Below, one piece after another: positions 24,556 to 36,550 of a stretch of 64,000 nucleotides of DNA. The stretch is from the NCBI GenBank assembly GCA_017562135.1, contig QEYB01000766.1:1736001-1800000 (forward strand), read 5' to 3'. The notes below the pieces were generated by a model, which was given only the letters and a program-made list of their open reading frames with translations, was not told the DNA's origin and made no database searches. A program made the translations under genes and the position numbers. The number at the start of each line of letters is the position of its first letter. Position 1 is the first letter of the stretch. This stretch comes from Dipylidium caninum. Lineage: Eukaryota; Platyhelminthes; Cestoda; Cyclophyllidea; Dipylidiidae.

Positions 24556-27302
24556 CTAGAAAGTGGCATGAGAATTTCCGCATAGAAATGTGTTCATAAT
24601 TTCATTTCAAGGGGGAAATGAAATGGCATACCCGAAGAAGAATCAGTCTAACATAAAAGTTGTCAAATTAATCCAACCCTTACTTCGGAGTCGAGCAATA
24701 CGAATGATGGGGGACGCTGCATCCTACTCGGCAATCTAAAGGATTTAAATTAGACACAAATGAAGAAATCTTAAAATTTTATTGGTTAGCAAAGATAAGA
24801 AATCCCACTGTCATGCGTCAAACACTAGAAAGGATATCACGAAAGCACATATTAGCAAAGATTTCTACATAAAGGAACTTCCATAATAGCATACAGCAAA
24901 ATGACGGCAAGTGGTCAATCCATTGCATTATACCCTATGATACTGTATGCCTTATTATCGGGGAATAAACCAAAGGCCACGTAAACTACAGCCGCTAAAA
25001 GAAGAAACTAGAGTTGTTTAGGAAAAAAATTTGTCTTCCAAAAGGGGTTATTGCGGGGGCGCGCAAAGTCCAAAAATGGCCGAAACGAACCGTTATAAAA
25101 GCACTATAAATTGGGATAGCCGATCTTGCAAAGTACTCCGGGAAAAAAAGAAAAGTAAAGGCGCACGGCTTGGAACCACGGGCAAGCCTTTCGGGGCGAC
25201 ACCTGAAGACGACGGTAACCCTACGAGAAAGTACGAGGCAAGTTCGTTTGACGCATTAAAACAAAGATTTTGCAATAATTAATAATGTATCGCCGCACCC
25301 GTCTCGTTGTATACCATTTACGATATACCAATTTTTAATATATGCTTTAAAAGACGTAAATATATAGCGTAACGAGCAACCGCTTGCAAAGTGCTATTTA
25401 GAAATTTTCACCGTCTTCGTTTTATGTTCAACTTTAAAGCAGCTGTCCCCAAGTGCAAGGCATATGAAGCCATTACTTGTGGTTTCTGCAGAGGTTATTG
25501 GTCTGTTGCTATATCTGCCTTTTTGTTCTTTAGGAAAAGTGCTAAACTTTATTTGGCCAATGAAGACTGACACTAGCCTCTACTCCAAACCGTGGCTGGA
25601 AAACTGTATTTTTTCCGCTTGAACAGTCTTCCAAATCCACCTGTACCTTTTTAAAATTTCTTTCATCGCACTATTCTCTACGGTTTATGCGATGTTGCGG
25701 TAATTTTCAACGACCTGGGCGAATATTTCACAGATTTTACGTAATTTATTTAAATGAGCGCCAACCGGGTTCGTGCCATTCCTACAAATCGCGTAATTTT
25801 TAAAGCGACAGTGCTCAAAGCCAAACTACTTCGCTCATTGTTGTTAGTCAGGTGGAAAGGAATACTTCTAGTAAATGTTACAGAATATTGCCATTTCCTC
25901 TTTTGTCGTTTTCGCAATTTTTCTCACTAGTAAACCGACTTGATAGCAAATGGATTTTCGTTAGCCCATTAATCGATCCTGATTTTCGTACAGGTATTAC
26001 GGCAAATTAATGGGAATCGCATAGTTTTTAATTTTATCTTGAATTATTAAACCATTCGTCGCTCATTGGTGTGATAAAATAATCACAGAATGGAGGTTAA
26101 ACAATAGAAAATGTGTCTCTTTGGGCCACTTCAATTGGCGTACTCGTAAATCTCGAAGAGAAATGATGAGAATAGCACTTCAGCATCCGTAGCCTACCAT
26201 TATGTTGGAAGAAGCAGATTCACTAGAAGGGGTATTATTACAGAAGTCTAAATGACCCTATCTTGAAAAGTGATGTGAAGTGCACAACGCAGTCACATTT
26301 GACCTGGAGGATGATAATATCAACTGGGGAACGTGGGTGGTGTTAGTCGTATAAACGGAAAGAGGAACTTTAAGTCAAATCGAAATTTAAGATTTATAGA
26401 AGCACTCCTCGAGAAGGAAATGCCACCGATAAACTACAACTAGCGAGATGGCTCAACATCGAAATATTACAAGTAGAGTTTACGAATTTCGGTACATTTG
26501 AGTAATTCATATTTGGTAGCGAATCTAGTCAGCAGTCGTTCTTAATCCATTAACAGTGGTTTCACATTTAGGAAGTAAAACTTCTCCTTATATTATGTCC
26601 CTTCGCCGCAGCGATTCCTCTAAATCTTTGCCCCTTACTTCAATGCGAGCCCATATCTTAGTGTCAGAAGGTGGTTTCTCTTTGGGCTCGCGATGACTAC
26701 TCATTATAAATGAATGTTGTGGGCGACAACCAGTGGGTCAATTGCAGAGGGAGGAGGACAATGAGCGCATCTTCGGAACCGAAGTATCCGTATACTTTGG
26801 AGCAAATATCGCCCCTCAACATGGCACATGCTCCCGGGCTGTGGGCCTCATCACCTGACTGGCACACTTGACGATTCCGCCCACCCAATGCCGCCCACTT
26901 CTCCGCCATTTCAAATCGGTCAAAGTGTGTGTCCGACAAGGGAAAAAAAAGACAAAGTAACCATTAGTTATCCTCCCTTCTTCGCACTTCCAGGATAACA
27001 GCCTGTGGAAGATAATTTGTGGAAGAAAATTTCCATTAGCACTTTGTGACTGCATTATCTCTTCAAACTCGTCTGCTAAGGCTTCACTTATTTTTTCCGA
27101 AGGAATCTACCACTTGTAACTCCCTAATTATGCATCCGAGGCTATGATAAACGATTTCTGATAGGAACAATTCTTTTTGGTTCAAAAATGATTTTATTAA
27201 AAAAGAAAGTAGTTGGTTAAATGCAATTCACAGCCGCCTGCCATAAGGTTCCCACCCAGACAAATGTGCTCATATACAGTGAGATCGAATGAAAGGTAAA
27301 CG
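24556..27302. other. Intergenic, with one small GC-richer reading frame
   Basis: Mostly AT-rich. The plus strand changes from A-rich to T-rich near 25,300. One compact ORF at 25,076-25,282 is listed separately. Frames at 26,697-27,055 on the minus strand lie 3' of the SMAD exon and are probably not coding. Confidence 0.4.
25076..25282 (+). CDS. Small basic ORF of unknown nature
   Basis: A 68-codon ATG-to-stop frame (MAETNRYKSTINWDSR at the start, PFGATPEDDGNP in the middle). It is clearly richer in G and C than the AT-rich sequence on both sides. The peptide is basic in its first half (many Lys and Arg) and polar throughout. No signal peptide, membrane segment or known domain is visible. It could be a retained fragment of a mobile element, a small exon, or chance. 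The only support is compositional contrast. Confidence 0.2.
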   Translation: MAETNRYKSTINWDSRSCKVLREKKKSKGARLGTTGKPFGATPEDDGNPTRKYEASSFDALKQRFCNN

Positions 27303-28064
27303 CTACTGTGTTTGCGATTTGATGGTGGATAAATTGAGCCAAATTTCGAGCCTCGCCGGGCAGTGGGTGAAGTCGGTTCGTCGATAAGCCGGGCCCCAGC
27401 CTTTGCCCAGACTGATGTGCAGTACTGGCCCGAAGAGCGATTTGCCCGGCCAGGGTGTGTTCTTGCACGCCTCCGTCAGCCGGTCCTCGTAGACTCGTGT
27501 GTCGAAGACTACCAGAGAAGAGGTTGGGGCCACGCGATGGACGGGCCAGTCGCTGGCAATCAACTCGCCTGGCTGCACAAAGCACGGTGACGCAACAAAA
27601 ATAGGTGTGGCGGGCGTTTTATTAGTCAGAAGGATTTGTCCTTTTGGTAGCAGCAGGAGACTTATCCCATCATGCGAGAGACTGCGACGTTGCTTCGTTG
27701 GTGAGGACGAATACGGCACAGATGGATGGTTCTTTATTCGGATTGATTGCGATTCCTCGCTGAAGGCGGAATGGCGGACCAGGCAGTCCAGACAGAGGCG
27801 GCCCTGTTGCGACCAGACGGTGTGGGCTGAGGTGCCTTCCGCGGCGTTCGTGGCGAGAGAGCAGGGTTCTTCGTTGAGGACCACCAACGCAGAAGTGAGG
27901 ACTGGCAGCCACTTGTGACCGATGTGACGATTACACTCCCAGTAGGAGACGTGCGACCAGGGTTTCTTACAACACTTCTCCAAAATGCATCCCGAGTCGC
28001 TTTCATTGGCAAATGCATCTTTGCCCCTTCCGGCCAAATAGAGCGATCTGGGCGCGGTTAGCAT
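27303..28064 (-). CDS. Inhibitory SMAD (SMAD6/7-like), MH2-domain exon
   Basis: SMADs relay TGF-beta/BMP signals, and inhibitory SMADs block receptor SMADs. This uninterrupted exon codes for a whole MH2 domain: PWSHVSYWECNRHIGHKW at its start, GISLLLLPKGQI and PIFVASPCFVQPGE in the middle, and LGKGWGPAYRR followed by CPARLEIWL near the end. The C terminus lacks the SSxS phosphorylation motif of receptor SMADs and the extra tail of SMAD4. That points to the SMAD6/7 class. Between the domain halves sits a Ser/Arg-rich insert. A good acceptor (CTTTTAATCAG) lies just upstream of the ATG, so this is more likely an internal or last exon than a complete gene. The MH1 part was not found. Stop codon TAG at 27303. 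Confidence 0.85.
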   Translation of the reverse strand: MLTAPRSLYLAGRGKDAFANESDSGCILEKCCKKPWSHVSYWECNRHIGHKWLPVLTSALVVLNEEPCSLATNAAEGTSAHTVWSQQGRLCLDCLVRHSAFSEESQSIRIKNHPSVPYSSSPTKQRRSLSHDGISLLLLPKGQILLTNKTPATPIFVASPCFVQPGELIASDWPVHRVAPTSSLVVFDTRVYEDRLTEACKNTPWPGKSLFGPVLHISLGKGWGPAYRRTDFTHCPARLEIWLNLSTIKSQTQ

Positions 28065-29300
28065 GACTGATTAAAAGGTTGAGAGCATTAGATCGTTTGC
28101 TGTCTGCTGATGGAACACTCTGATAAAGTGAAGTAACGGCGGTTGGGTATGCACAGCGTCTTCCACGCCCAACACTACCTTGCATAACTCTGTCCCGGCC
28201 CCGACCCGCGCCAGGAGGATAAAACCCGCGGTGATAGCGGCGGAAGTGAAAGCATGTTCAGTGCACACGTCAGAGGAGTTGTGGCAGTCTTCTGCCGTTA
28301 GCCAGCTCGGCACCACTGCGTCAATCGGGCGGGTGTTTGTCAAAGCACCATATCAGGCGCATCAGAAGCCCCTTAGCACCACGATGTGCCCGGCGAACTG
28401 AAGCACCACGTAAATGGGTGTGTGGACAGTGAGTGTAATCAAAACACCAGTATCCCACGATTTATGCTGACTTAATGCGCTGCAGCATGACCGCGGCCAG
28501 CTAAGTTAGGAATTCGCTTGCGACAGACACTTCCACTCGGACTTCGTAAAGAGTCAGAGCTCTTCCAGGAAGTCACCAATCCTCAAGCCATGAGTGGAAA
28601 TAACTTTGACGAACGCATGTTGGTTTACAAAAATATAAGCCAGTCGAATACTGCCAATGGGGAAGGGCCTGGTAGAGTGAAAAAAAGGCCAAAATTCAGG
28701 TGCCCTAAGATGTTCTGGCCTGAGGACGAGCGAAGGTGGAACCCTCAAAGGTCTTCCTCCACCCTTCGCTTAACGACTCACAGTCAGACTAGACACAATA
28801 AAGAAGCCGAAAAAGACGTCGGCATACACAGGGAAGACAGCGTTTCTAAGGCTCAATGAGACAAACAGCGTGGAAAAAGGCTTCTCATTTTGCATGCTGA
28901 GCGTCCAATAGGAGAGAGCGGGCGACGAAGTGGACGCATTGAAACGAGGCTTGTTGAAATGCAAAATGTGGTTGTGGAACACCGGCACTTAATGGAATAC
29001 CCTCCTCAGGGCATGGAGCGATCCGATTCGAGGGAACCTCGGATGGGAGAGGGGTTACTCGGTGAGATCACAGAAGCCGCCCACCAGGGCAAAATCCACG
29101 ATATTTAGGGGAAGTTTGTTTACCATTTTTAGCAAGTAAGTCAACCAAAGTAAACAGTAAGTGAATGGATCCCCACAGGCTGGCCTGCCAAGTCACCGAA
29201 AGGTATTCGTTTGTTTTAATCCAGAAGAACACCATGCGTGGATGGGTTTGCAGACGATCCTTTGGTGGCAATGGCTGTCCAAAGCAACTGTATGTACAGG
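28065..29300. other. Upstream of the SMAD exon, no supported exon
   Basis: Expected to be intron or 5' flank of the SMAD gene. Open frames exist on both strands (for example 28,518-28,859 plus and 28,071-28,343 minus). None shows MH1 features or a coherent splice pattern. Confidence 0.4.
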
Positions 29301-29899
29301 AAACTCAAAAGGCACTGACACTTAGTCATTAGTCGATTAGTCAGCCGACAAGAGGCATGTCGAAATCCACCCGAGGATCTGAACTACTGACTAAACTGCA
29401 GCCGAGATTCATGCATCATTTCACCCTCAAGGGTTCACTCCCACGGAAGTGGGCACGCAGGCAGCCATTAAAGAAGAGTAAAAGAAGGCGGGAGCATAGC
29501 ACCAACGTTTCGACGCGGCGCCAGTTACTAGAGGGTCAACAGAAGACAGAGAGACACTTTAGCCTGCGGCGTCGGCGCCGTCGTTGGCTTCTCGCTGCGG
29601 GATTTTGCCTTTTTCTCTCACTCCCTCCTGTTCGCCCTCAACGCCCCCTCGCCGGCCGGCTCATCGCTGGCGCCGCGGCCTACCGGCGCCGAGCGAGTCC
29701 ACGATCCCGCGGAATGGAATGGAGTGAGCAACAAGCAGTCGCCACTCCTCCTGCCACCCCCTTTCCTCCGCCTCCCGCCTTTCTCTCCCTTCCCTGCGCC
29801 TTTTAATGCACCGCAAAGGCCACAGTGGGACGATGTCGACAATTACTTTCGCATCGCCTTCCTACTCTTTATTTGAGGGCACGTGAAATTGTAGAGCTA

Positions 29900-29939
29900 C
29901 CACTTACTAAGGCCTTGCTAGAGGTGCCTTAGTAAGTGG
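29900..29939. repeat. Perfect 14-bp inverted repeat with 12-nt loop
   Basis: Two exact 14-base arms (29900-29913 and 29926-29939) are reverse complements and flank a 12-base spacer. The arms are not simple repeats. It could form a hairpin in RNA or be the end of a small palindromic element. Confidence 0.8.
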
Positions 29940-32900
29940 GCCGTTTGGAATACCCGCCTCGTCGCCGACAGGGCGAGGAGGCGGAACCGGGCGACAGTCC
30001 AAGGCTGAGGCGGCCACTTCGTCCTGGCGGGGGCTCCCCACGCTGCGTGCAAATCGAGCGAGCGCGGGTGGCCGACGTCTCCCGTGACCGAGACTTATCG
30101 GAGCGCCCCACAGTGGCCCAGCAACACCATAAGGCCTTGGCCTAGTGGGGAATAGAGCATACTTAGCGTACATCCACCACAGATATAAGTCAACATATAT
30201 TACTTCACTACGTCTCACCATGGGCGTCTGCTGACAAAACACTACAGTGACACGGTGGTGCTAGCGGTCTTCCCTGTGCTCTTGGCCTCTCCTTGCTATA
30301 CACAGGCGGACTCAGTGCCTGTGGGGTGGGGGAACATTTGGTCTGCATTTTGACTCCACAGGGTCTCTGGCCACCGGAGGACAAATGATACTAATCCCGA
30401 AGGCGACTCAAACTCCGCTGAATTTAATCTGGCTTTTGAAATCTTCATTCACACTGGGTGTTGATCTTCACTGTGCATGAGAGGCCCGAAACATGTGAAA
30501 ATCGACGCCAAGCGAAAGTAGTTTGAAATCGACATGTCGGTCATCGGGGCGCCTTGGTTTATGTGACGCCACCTTGTCGACGACGACCCAACCCAAATTC
30601 GTGCCATTCCAAAATCACCGATCACTGCGATTTGTATACACTTATCAACGCCCCTCCATTCTCGCGCAAATAGTCTCAGCCCCGGTGATAGCGCTCTCAT
30701 TCGACACTTTACCGGAGCATAACCACCGCAGTTACGTGATTTTCAGGCACTTTACCTGATGATTCTCCACAGACGGCGAAATTAGTAAATACGCCATTGT
30801 AGGCCTAACACAAACCAACACAAAGTCACCACCTGCCAATCGCACTCAAGTTCATTATGGCCAAGCACTGCTTGGCCAGAGAGATTAGATTAACATTTCC
30901 AGGGAGGCAAAAGTTGACGGAGAGGCGCAACACAGCGCGATCAAACCTACGGTATTTCGTCTGACAGGATGTAACAAGAGAGGGACGATTTGTCAAGGGC
31001 AGTAATGACTTTTCTTTAGTCTGGATTTAAAAGAGGCTGCCGGAAGGGCCGAATATTAGGGGAGCCAGAGCATGTCTATTAAATTTACCCAAGTGATATA
31101 TGGACTAGGAAAATTATTAGGGCAGTTTGGTGGAATTACCGTTTATGAAAGTAGTAATAAATGCCTATAATATGTTTATTGGCTGATACTTAGAATTATA
31201 GTGAATGAATGGAGTGAAGCGTTTTTTTATTGAAGCCGTCTTAATAATTAGGGTGCAGTAAGGGGAGGGAAAGTGGGTCCAACTCACTTGTAACCGTTGC
31301 AGCGGATCCGTAGTGCGGGTTAGTCTAAAATCGAATGGAGCGTTAGTAGTCGGCAAGACAGGGGGGTGGAGAAGTCCGCTGGTCAAGTGCAAACCATGAC
31401 CTTCGCAATGGTACCTGTTCAACGCGCTTGCCATGCGCGAGGCTCCTACGATCTGCATTTATATCGGGCGAAGTTCAAAGCGAACGCGCCTGCGCCTTTC
31501 TATTGGCCCGCAGCCTCGGACCAATGAGCTGGCAAAATCCGGCAGGTAGTGGAGCTGACTGCAAATAACACCCGAAGCGGCTGCGGCGGCGACGACGACA
31601 ACGGCGACGCCATGAGGAGGCCTGGTTCAGCCCAGCCTGGCGTCTGCGTAGCAAGGCGCCGCGAAATGAGGGCGCGCTTATGCACGCCTGCCTAGCGATG
31701 AAATAATTTCAATCTGAACACACGCACACACTTCCATGTACACCTGACGGCGCCGCTGGCCTATGCGAACGGTGTCAGTGGCATATGGCGCAGGGGAGTG
31801 CGTGCGGAGGTATTGCGTTGTAGCCTGAAACCTTCATGTAATAGTGTGCGTGGATGGTTGGCTGGTTGGTTGGTTGACGGTTTTAAACGCTCTGGCGACT
31901 GCGGCAGGGGGACGCGTAGGGCGAAGGCAGAGGACTTGGGGAGGCGCGGGGTGGAGGAGATGAGGATGAGTTGCGAGGGCAAAGAGGTTTGGCGTCGCTA
32001 GTTGATGGGCGCCAACCTCTCCCCCAAGCAGTTTTGAAGAGAAAAAGTTTTTTTCTCTTTTACTTGCAGCGGCGTCGGGACTATATCGGGAGGCAGCTAT
32101 GAGATTGCCAAATTTCAGGTAGATAAATTTTTCGCCATTGTATTGTCTTCAAAACAAGCCCAAAAATTGTTTCCCCTTCACCCTATTCCCCTCATCGCCA
32201 ACACATTCGTAGACACGTCGGTTGGCAATGAAGCAAGAATTATATCCACCCACCAGTAAGGAAGCCTTCTCGTAAATGAGGATTGTATCTTACAGTGTCG
32301 GTTCTCCGAGCCTGCGCAAATGTTCCAACGGGAAATTGGATTGGCATTTCACGTTATGGACATTAGTAGACAGTTTGGTGAGCACAGGTCATGTAATTTA
32401 ACACTATCTCAATGCACGAGAATGATATCTTGGGGAGCAACCACGGAAAATCCTCATTTTTGTTGTCACTGCACGCAGCTCATCGAGGAACAGGAAGGCG
32501 GTTCCCATATGCATCTGCTTGTGTTAAATGCTAATGTCACTTTGAAAAGGATGAAATTTGTCGCCCCTTGTCGTCGTTGAAGATCGTAATCCTCCTCCAC
32601 TCGCCACTCGGAAGATTTTTCCTAGCATTCGCGGAATCTCTTCCCTTTCAGTTGAAGTTCTTTTTCATTCCCTCCCCGGTATTTAAGTTTAATGGTGCGT
32701 GGATCCCACACCCGACACCCCACTTTATCCCTCTCGGTCCATCAATTTGTGTAAGGTGGAGGGTAGCGGAACTAAACCCGTCCTGCAGTGGACAAGAAAG
32801 AATCTGTAACAAGCGGAAGTTCTGCGCCTCCGAAAGGCGTCAGCTGAGCTCGCCATCTCGGCGGACTCCGGTTTAACAACGAACGCCTCACGGGTCTTTT

Positions 32901-33148
32901 GCGCGCTGGCGTGGAGAGTGACCAGTTGCCTGGGTCGGTCGCAGGGCCGGTTATGTGTGCATCTGAGAGAAGAAGCGGAATTGCAGCACAAGTGGTTCTT
33001 GCTACTGAAACTCGAAATGCACAATTAAAGGATCGTAAACTGGCACGAAGCGACTCAGCCAGGCTGCATGAGACCCACCAGTCTGCAAAAAACGGTAGCA
33101 CCGATGCCACCTGTTGGCCTCTGCCTGTGTGACTTGGGGAGGTTTGCG

Positions 33149-33172
33149 CACACACACACACACACACACACA
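33149..33172. repeat. (CA)12 microsatellite
   Basis: Twelve uninterrupted CA units, followed about 15 nt later by a GGA-rich tract. Confidence 0.95.
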
Positions 33173-33346
33173 GACGACTAACGTTTCGGAGGAGGAGGAG
33201 GAGGCGGCGGCGGGTATTTATTCGAAGTGACTTGGGGGGTCGAATGCACATCGCGACAGCGACTTTGACTGGCCCCGTGGCGCCACCTAAGATATCAGCT
33301 CCCGACCCCTATCTGCGTCTGTTTGTTTGGCTTATCATATCTTTTA

Positions 33347-33370
33347 CTCTCTCTCTCTCTCTCTCTCTCC
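33347..33370. repeat. (CT)n microsatellite
   Basis: About eleven uninterrupted CT units, a pyrimidine tract within the GC-rich block. Confidence 0.95.
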
Positions 33371-34160
33371 GCGGTAAACAATAAAAACTCGGAGGAAATC
33401 TAATGTGGCGCAAATCTGCTCGGTCATAGAAGCAGCCGTTGATGTCCGCCTGCACTTGTCGATTGTGGGCTTGGCTTCGTCGCACACCAATCCCTTCTCG
33501 TGGGAGAATGAAGGGCAGATGCCGCCCTCTTGATGGAAAAGAGGCCAATTTATGGAGGCGCCATCCAGCCAATCAAGTCTAAGAGGGAGATTTATATCAC
33601 GACAAGTGCCCCCAGTGAACAGATGGCATCCAGCACTCCTTTGACTTATTTATTCGTCTCTTCGCCATAGCCACCTCAGCTCGAGTGGTTTTCCTCCTAC
33701 AGGGTGGTGTGGGATTCCTCTGAGAGAATGGCAGAGGGGGGTGTGTTCGAGGTCCTGGGAGACTGGAATGCCTGAACCAGTCTGTCTGGTGCTCGTTGTA
33801 AGAGTGCATGTGCAGGCACACTGGTGGGGTGACTAGACGGTGGTTCGGTGGGGAGGGCAGGAGGAGGCAAATGAAGGGAAGAGAGGGCATAAGGAGTGAG
33901 GAAGATAAGGCACAGAGGGAAGGGGGGCAGGAAGGGAGGCCGGAACTCGGAGATTACTAAAACCAACACTTGTGTTGCACCTCTCCAACGCCAAATCCCA
34001 TTCGTCTCTCATTTTCGTAGTTGCGATTGGCGCCAAAGGCTGTCAGGAGGGAGACTGAAACAGCTGTTCCTACACAGTGGCGCCGGTTTCAAACTAACCC
34101 TTTCACACACACAAAAGCATCGTCTCACACATTGGGTGTCCTCGGGCGAACAGGCGCGAA

Positions 34161-34285
34161 GGCAGGCGGGTGGGCGGACGGGCGGGCGGGCGGACGGACA
34201 GGCGGACGGGGAGGCGGACGGGGAGGCTGGCGAGGAGGCAAGTAGGCGGGGGATGGTGGCAGGGGAGGCTGGGACGGGGCGGCCG
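34161..34285. repeat. G-rich minisatellite (GGCGGGC/GGACGG type)
   Basis: Imperfect tandem 4- to 8-base units of GGCG, GGACG and GGAGGC on the plus strand. It accounts for the apparent Gly/Arg/Ala- and Pro-rich open frames seen here on both strands. Confidence 0.9.
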
Positions 34286-35390
34286 AGGAGGCGGTGGGAA
34301 GCTTCCCCCAACTGATCGATTGCTCCCGCTGGCGCCAGTGTAAAGTAGCGTTTTTGTAAATAATTAATACTTCCACGGCCGAATATTCTTAGCACTATAT
34401 TTGAGAGTGGATGGGCACGCTCCTGAAGAAAAGCGCTCCCCTTCATCCCCAGACTTTGGCCACCCAACTGGGGGAGGCACTAATGCCAGGCCGGCGGCAC
34501 CGGCCGATGGCAGGGCCGCATGGCTTCCTCAATATGAAAGCCCGGCAGCCGCCACCTTAACCGAGATGGAGGCACGACGAGCCGGCAGGTCTCCCACCTC
34601 TTTCCACCACCAGCCAACGCACCCCACTGAACGTGACTCTCCACTCTCCCCCATGAATTAGAGGAGTCTCCACAGGTGCTGCCGTACGCATATTTTAAGA
34701 AGCCACGGACTGGTGACAGATAACAGCATCGTCGTGGAGGTGATGAGTTCACGTCAACGCCTGCTTTCGGTATATGCGAACGTCCGCAGGCATGGCCGAG
34801 TGACACATTGTCAGGTCCTTCGACAGACTCCTCGCCCCCCCGCCTTGCCTCGTCGAAATTAGGCACAACGTTCGCAAAAAGTGCCCTGCGAATTGGAAGG
34901 GGACCCCAGAGGAGTTGCTTGCAGCTGCTGCTGAGGCCGGGAGGACAAGGGAGGTGGTGGTGGACTGCAGCGCGACCCGCGAAGGGCGTTTGGGCCAAGA
35001 GAGCGCGCTCCATGCTGCTCGGCGCCTCGCCCCCACTCCCCTCTCCTGCCGGCGCCGTGAACGAGTCGTTCCTGGCTGGACTTGGTGGGCAACCGCGGAA
35101 CGCACACAGTCCAACTATACTTTCAGGCGGCCCACGGTAGAACCGTGGCTAGTCGTTAGCGTGCCCGTACTCCCCTCCCGAGATGGTCCGGCAATGCCAA
35201 TCACACATCCGCGTCATCTGACGCCTCCTAAAAATGTGATAGTCTTTCCATGAAGGGGAAGGGTTGTGGCAGTCGTCGCCAGAGCGCCTAATCGTCCGCC
35301 CCATCGTGAAGCCAGAAAAAGGGGAGACAAGAGGGAGAAAAAGCTGTTAACAGAGGAGGTGATCCTTTCTGCTGCCGCGGCAGTTATCGC

Positions 35391-35441
35391 ACACCCCCGT
35401 CCCCGTCCCCCCCCCCCGTCCCCCGCCTCTACCCCCCCCCA
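35391..35441. repeat. Poly-C-rich tract
   Basis: Runs of up to nine or ten C separated by single G, T or A bases. A likely assembly-sensitive homopolymer region. Confidence 0.9.
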
Positions 35442-35799
35442 CCACACAGCAGCAAGACGTGTCGGGAGCTGGCGACGGCGTTTCGGAGTTCTGTGGCTTC
35501 TTCGCCTACCGATTTTACGCCCTTATTCGTGGTTGTGCCCAACGGTTTTGTTGTTAACTGCCGCCACGTATGGATAGAAGCACGCACACACGCAGAGACG
35601 CCGGAGGACGAGAGACGAGGCGCCCCGTTGAGAGTCTGCTCCCACCATCCCCGCCCGCGGCCTAATTGTGCTGACGCCAGACCTGCGACGACGCCACTCC
35701 AGCGATAAGTGGCAAGTTGAACAGGCCGAAAGGAAAGCAAAAAGGAGAACTTTTTCGCTACACTATTTAGGCTTTATACTTGTAATGTCTGAAGTCCGC

Positions 35800-35880
35800 T
35801 TCTTCTTCTTCTTCCTCTTTTTCTTCTTCTTCTTCTTCTTCTTCTTCCTCCTGTTATTCTTATTATTATTAATGTTATTA
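35800..35880. repeat. TTC then TTA trinucleotide repeat
   Basis: About 50 bases of TTC repeat pass into TTA/ATT repeat. The opposite strand is a GAA-type purine tract. Confidence 0.95.
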
Positions 35881-36550
35881 ATAGTATTAATTATTGCCTT
35901 GATTGAACCGAGTATAGACCAATGTAGGGAACAAAAGTTAGTATTTAATGGGACCTTATGAGATTCAAACAATGGCCAAGTGTTCCTGTTACAATAACCA
36001 AAAATTAACCTATGGGGTCGGAAATGAGACAAAGACATGAGGAAATGTTGGGTCGAGAAGGAATTAGCGTGGGTTGAATAATGGCCTAAAATTAATAGTG
36101 GACCATACGAAAGAGACCTGTCGCCTGCGTCACTGCTGGCCCAGATCCATCGCTGAGGAGGTCTGGCTAGAGCACAGCGAGGCACAGCGCCGAGTCCGAG
36201 ACGCAGGTGTCGCACACAGGCAGTGATCTGCGGACGCCCACACGGGCTCGCCTCCACGGGCAGGGCGACGGAGAGAGACTCGCGGCGACACGTGGATGTG
36301 AATTTGGCGAACACGACAGATGTTTCTACGAAAAGTGACGGTATCAACGCATCTGCACCACCGCACCGTCGCTCCACCCTATCAATCACCGAAAGTGCAA
36401 ATGGGCCTGGTGACCGCCGCGGCGGCCACCTGTCCGAGTCGCGCCGGGGGATTCATGACACCTTCCCTCGTGCTTGCAGCGCCGTCCGTGGTTCACCACC
36501 CCATGGTGGTTCCCGAAGGTCAAAGAACAGGACGGAAAGACCGACCTGCT

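Larger units (their letters stand above)
29300..36550. other. GC- and CpG-rich, microsatellite-rich non-coding block
   Basis: This block is far richer in G and C, with many CpG steps, than the AT-rich DNA around it. It holds CA, CT, GGA, GGCGGGC, poly-C and TTC/TTA tracts. The many long open frames on both strands give low-complexity Pro/Arg/Gly/Ser translations and overlap each other, as expected of GC-rich DNA without stops. It may include a CpG-rich promoter and 5' exons of the SMAD gene, but no protein-coding exon could be supported. Confidence 0.55.

Noticed and set aside
29357..29806. 149-codon plus-strand frame with an Arg-rich part and a hydrophobic patch
   Set aside because: Lies in GC-rich low-complexity DNA, with equally long frames on the other strand; no splice or homology support.
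34009..34467. 152-codon minus-strand frame, Pro/Ser/Ala-rich
   Set aside because: Translation of the G-rich minisatellite.
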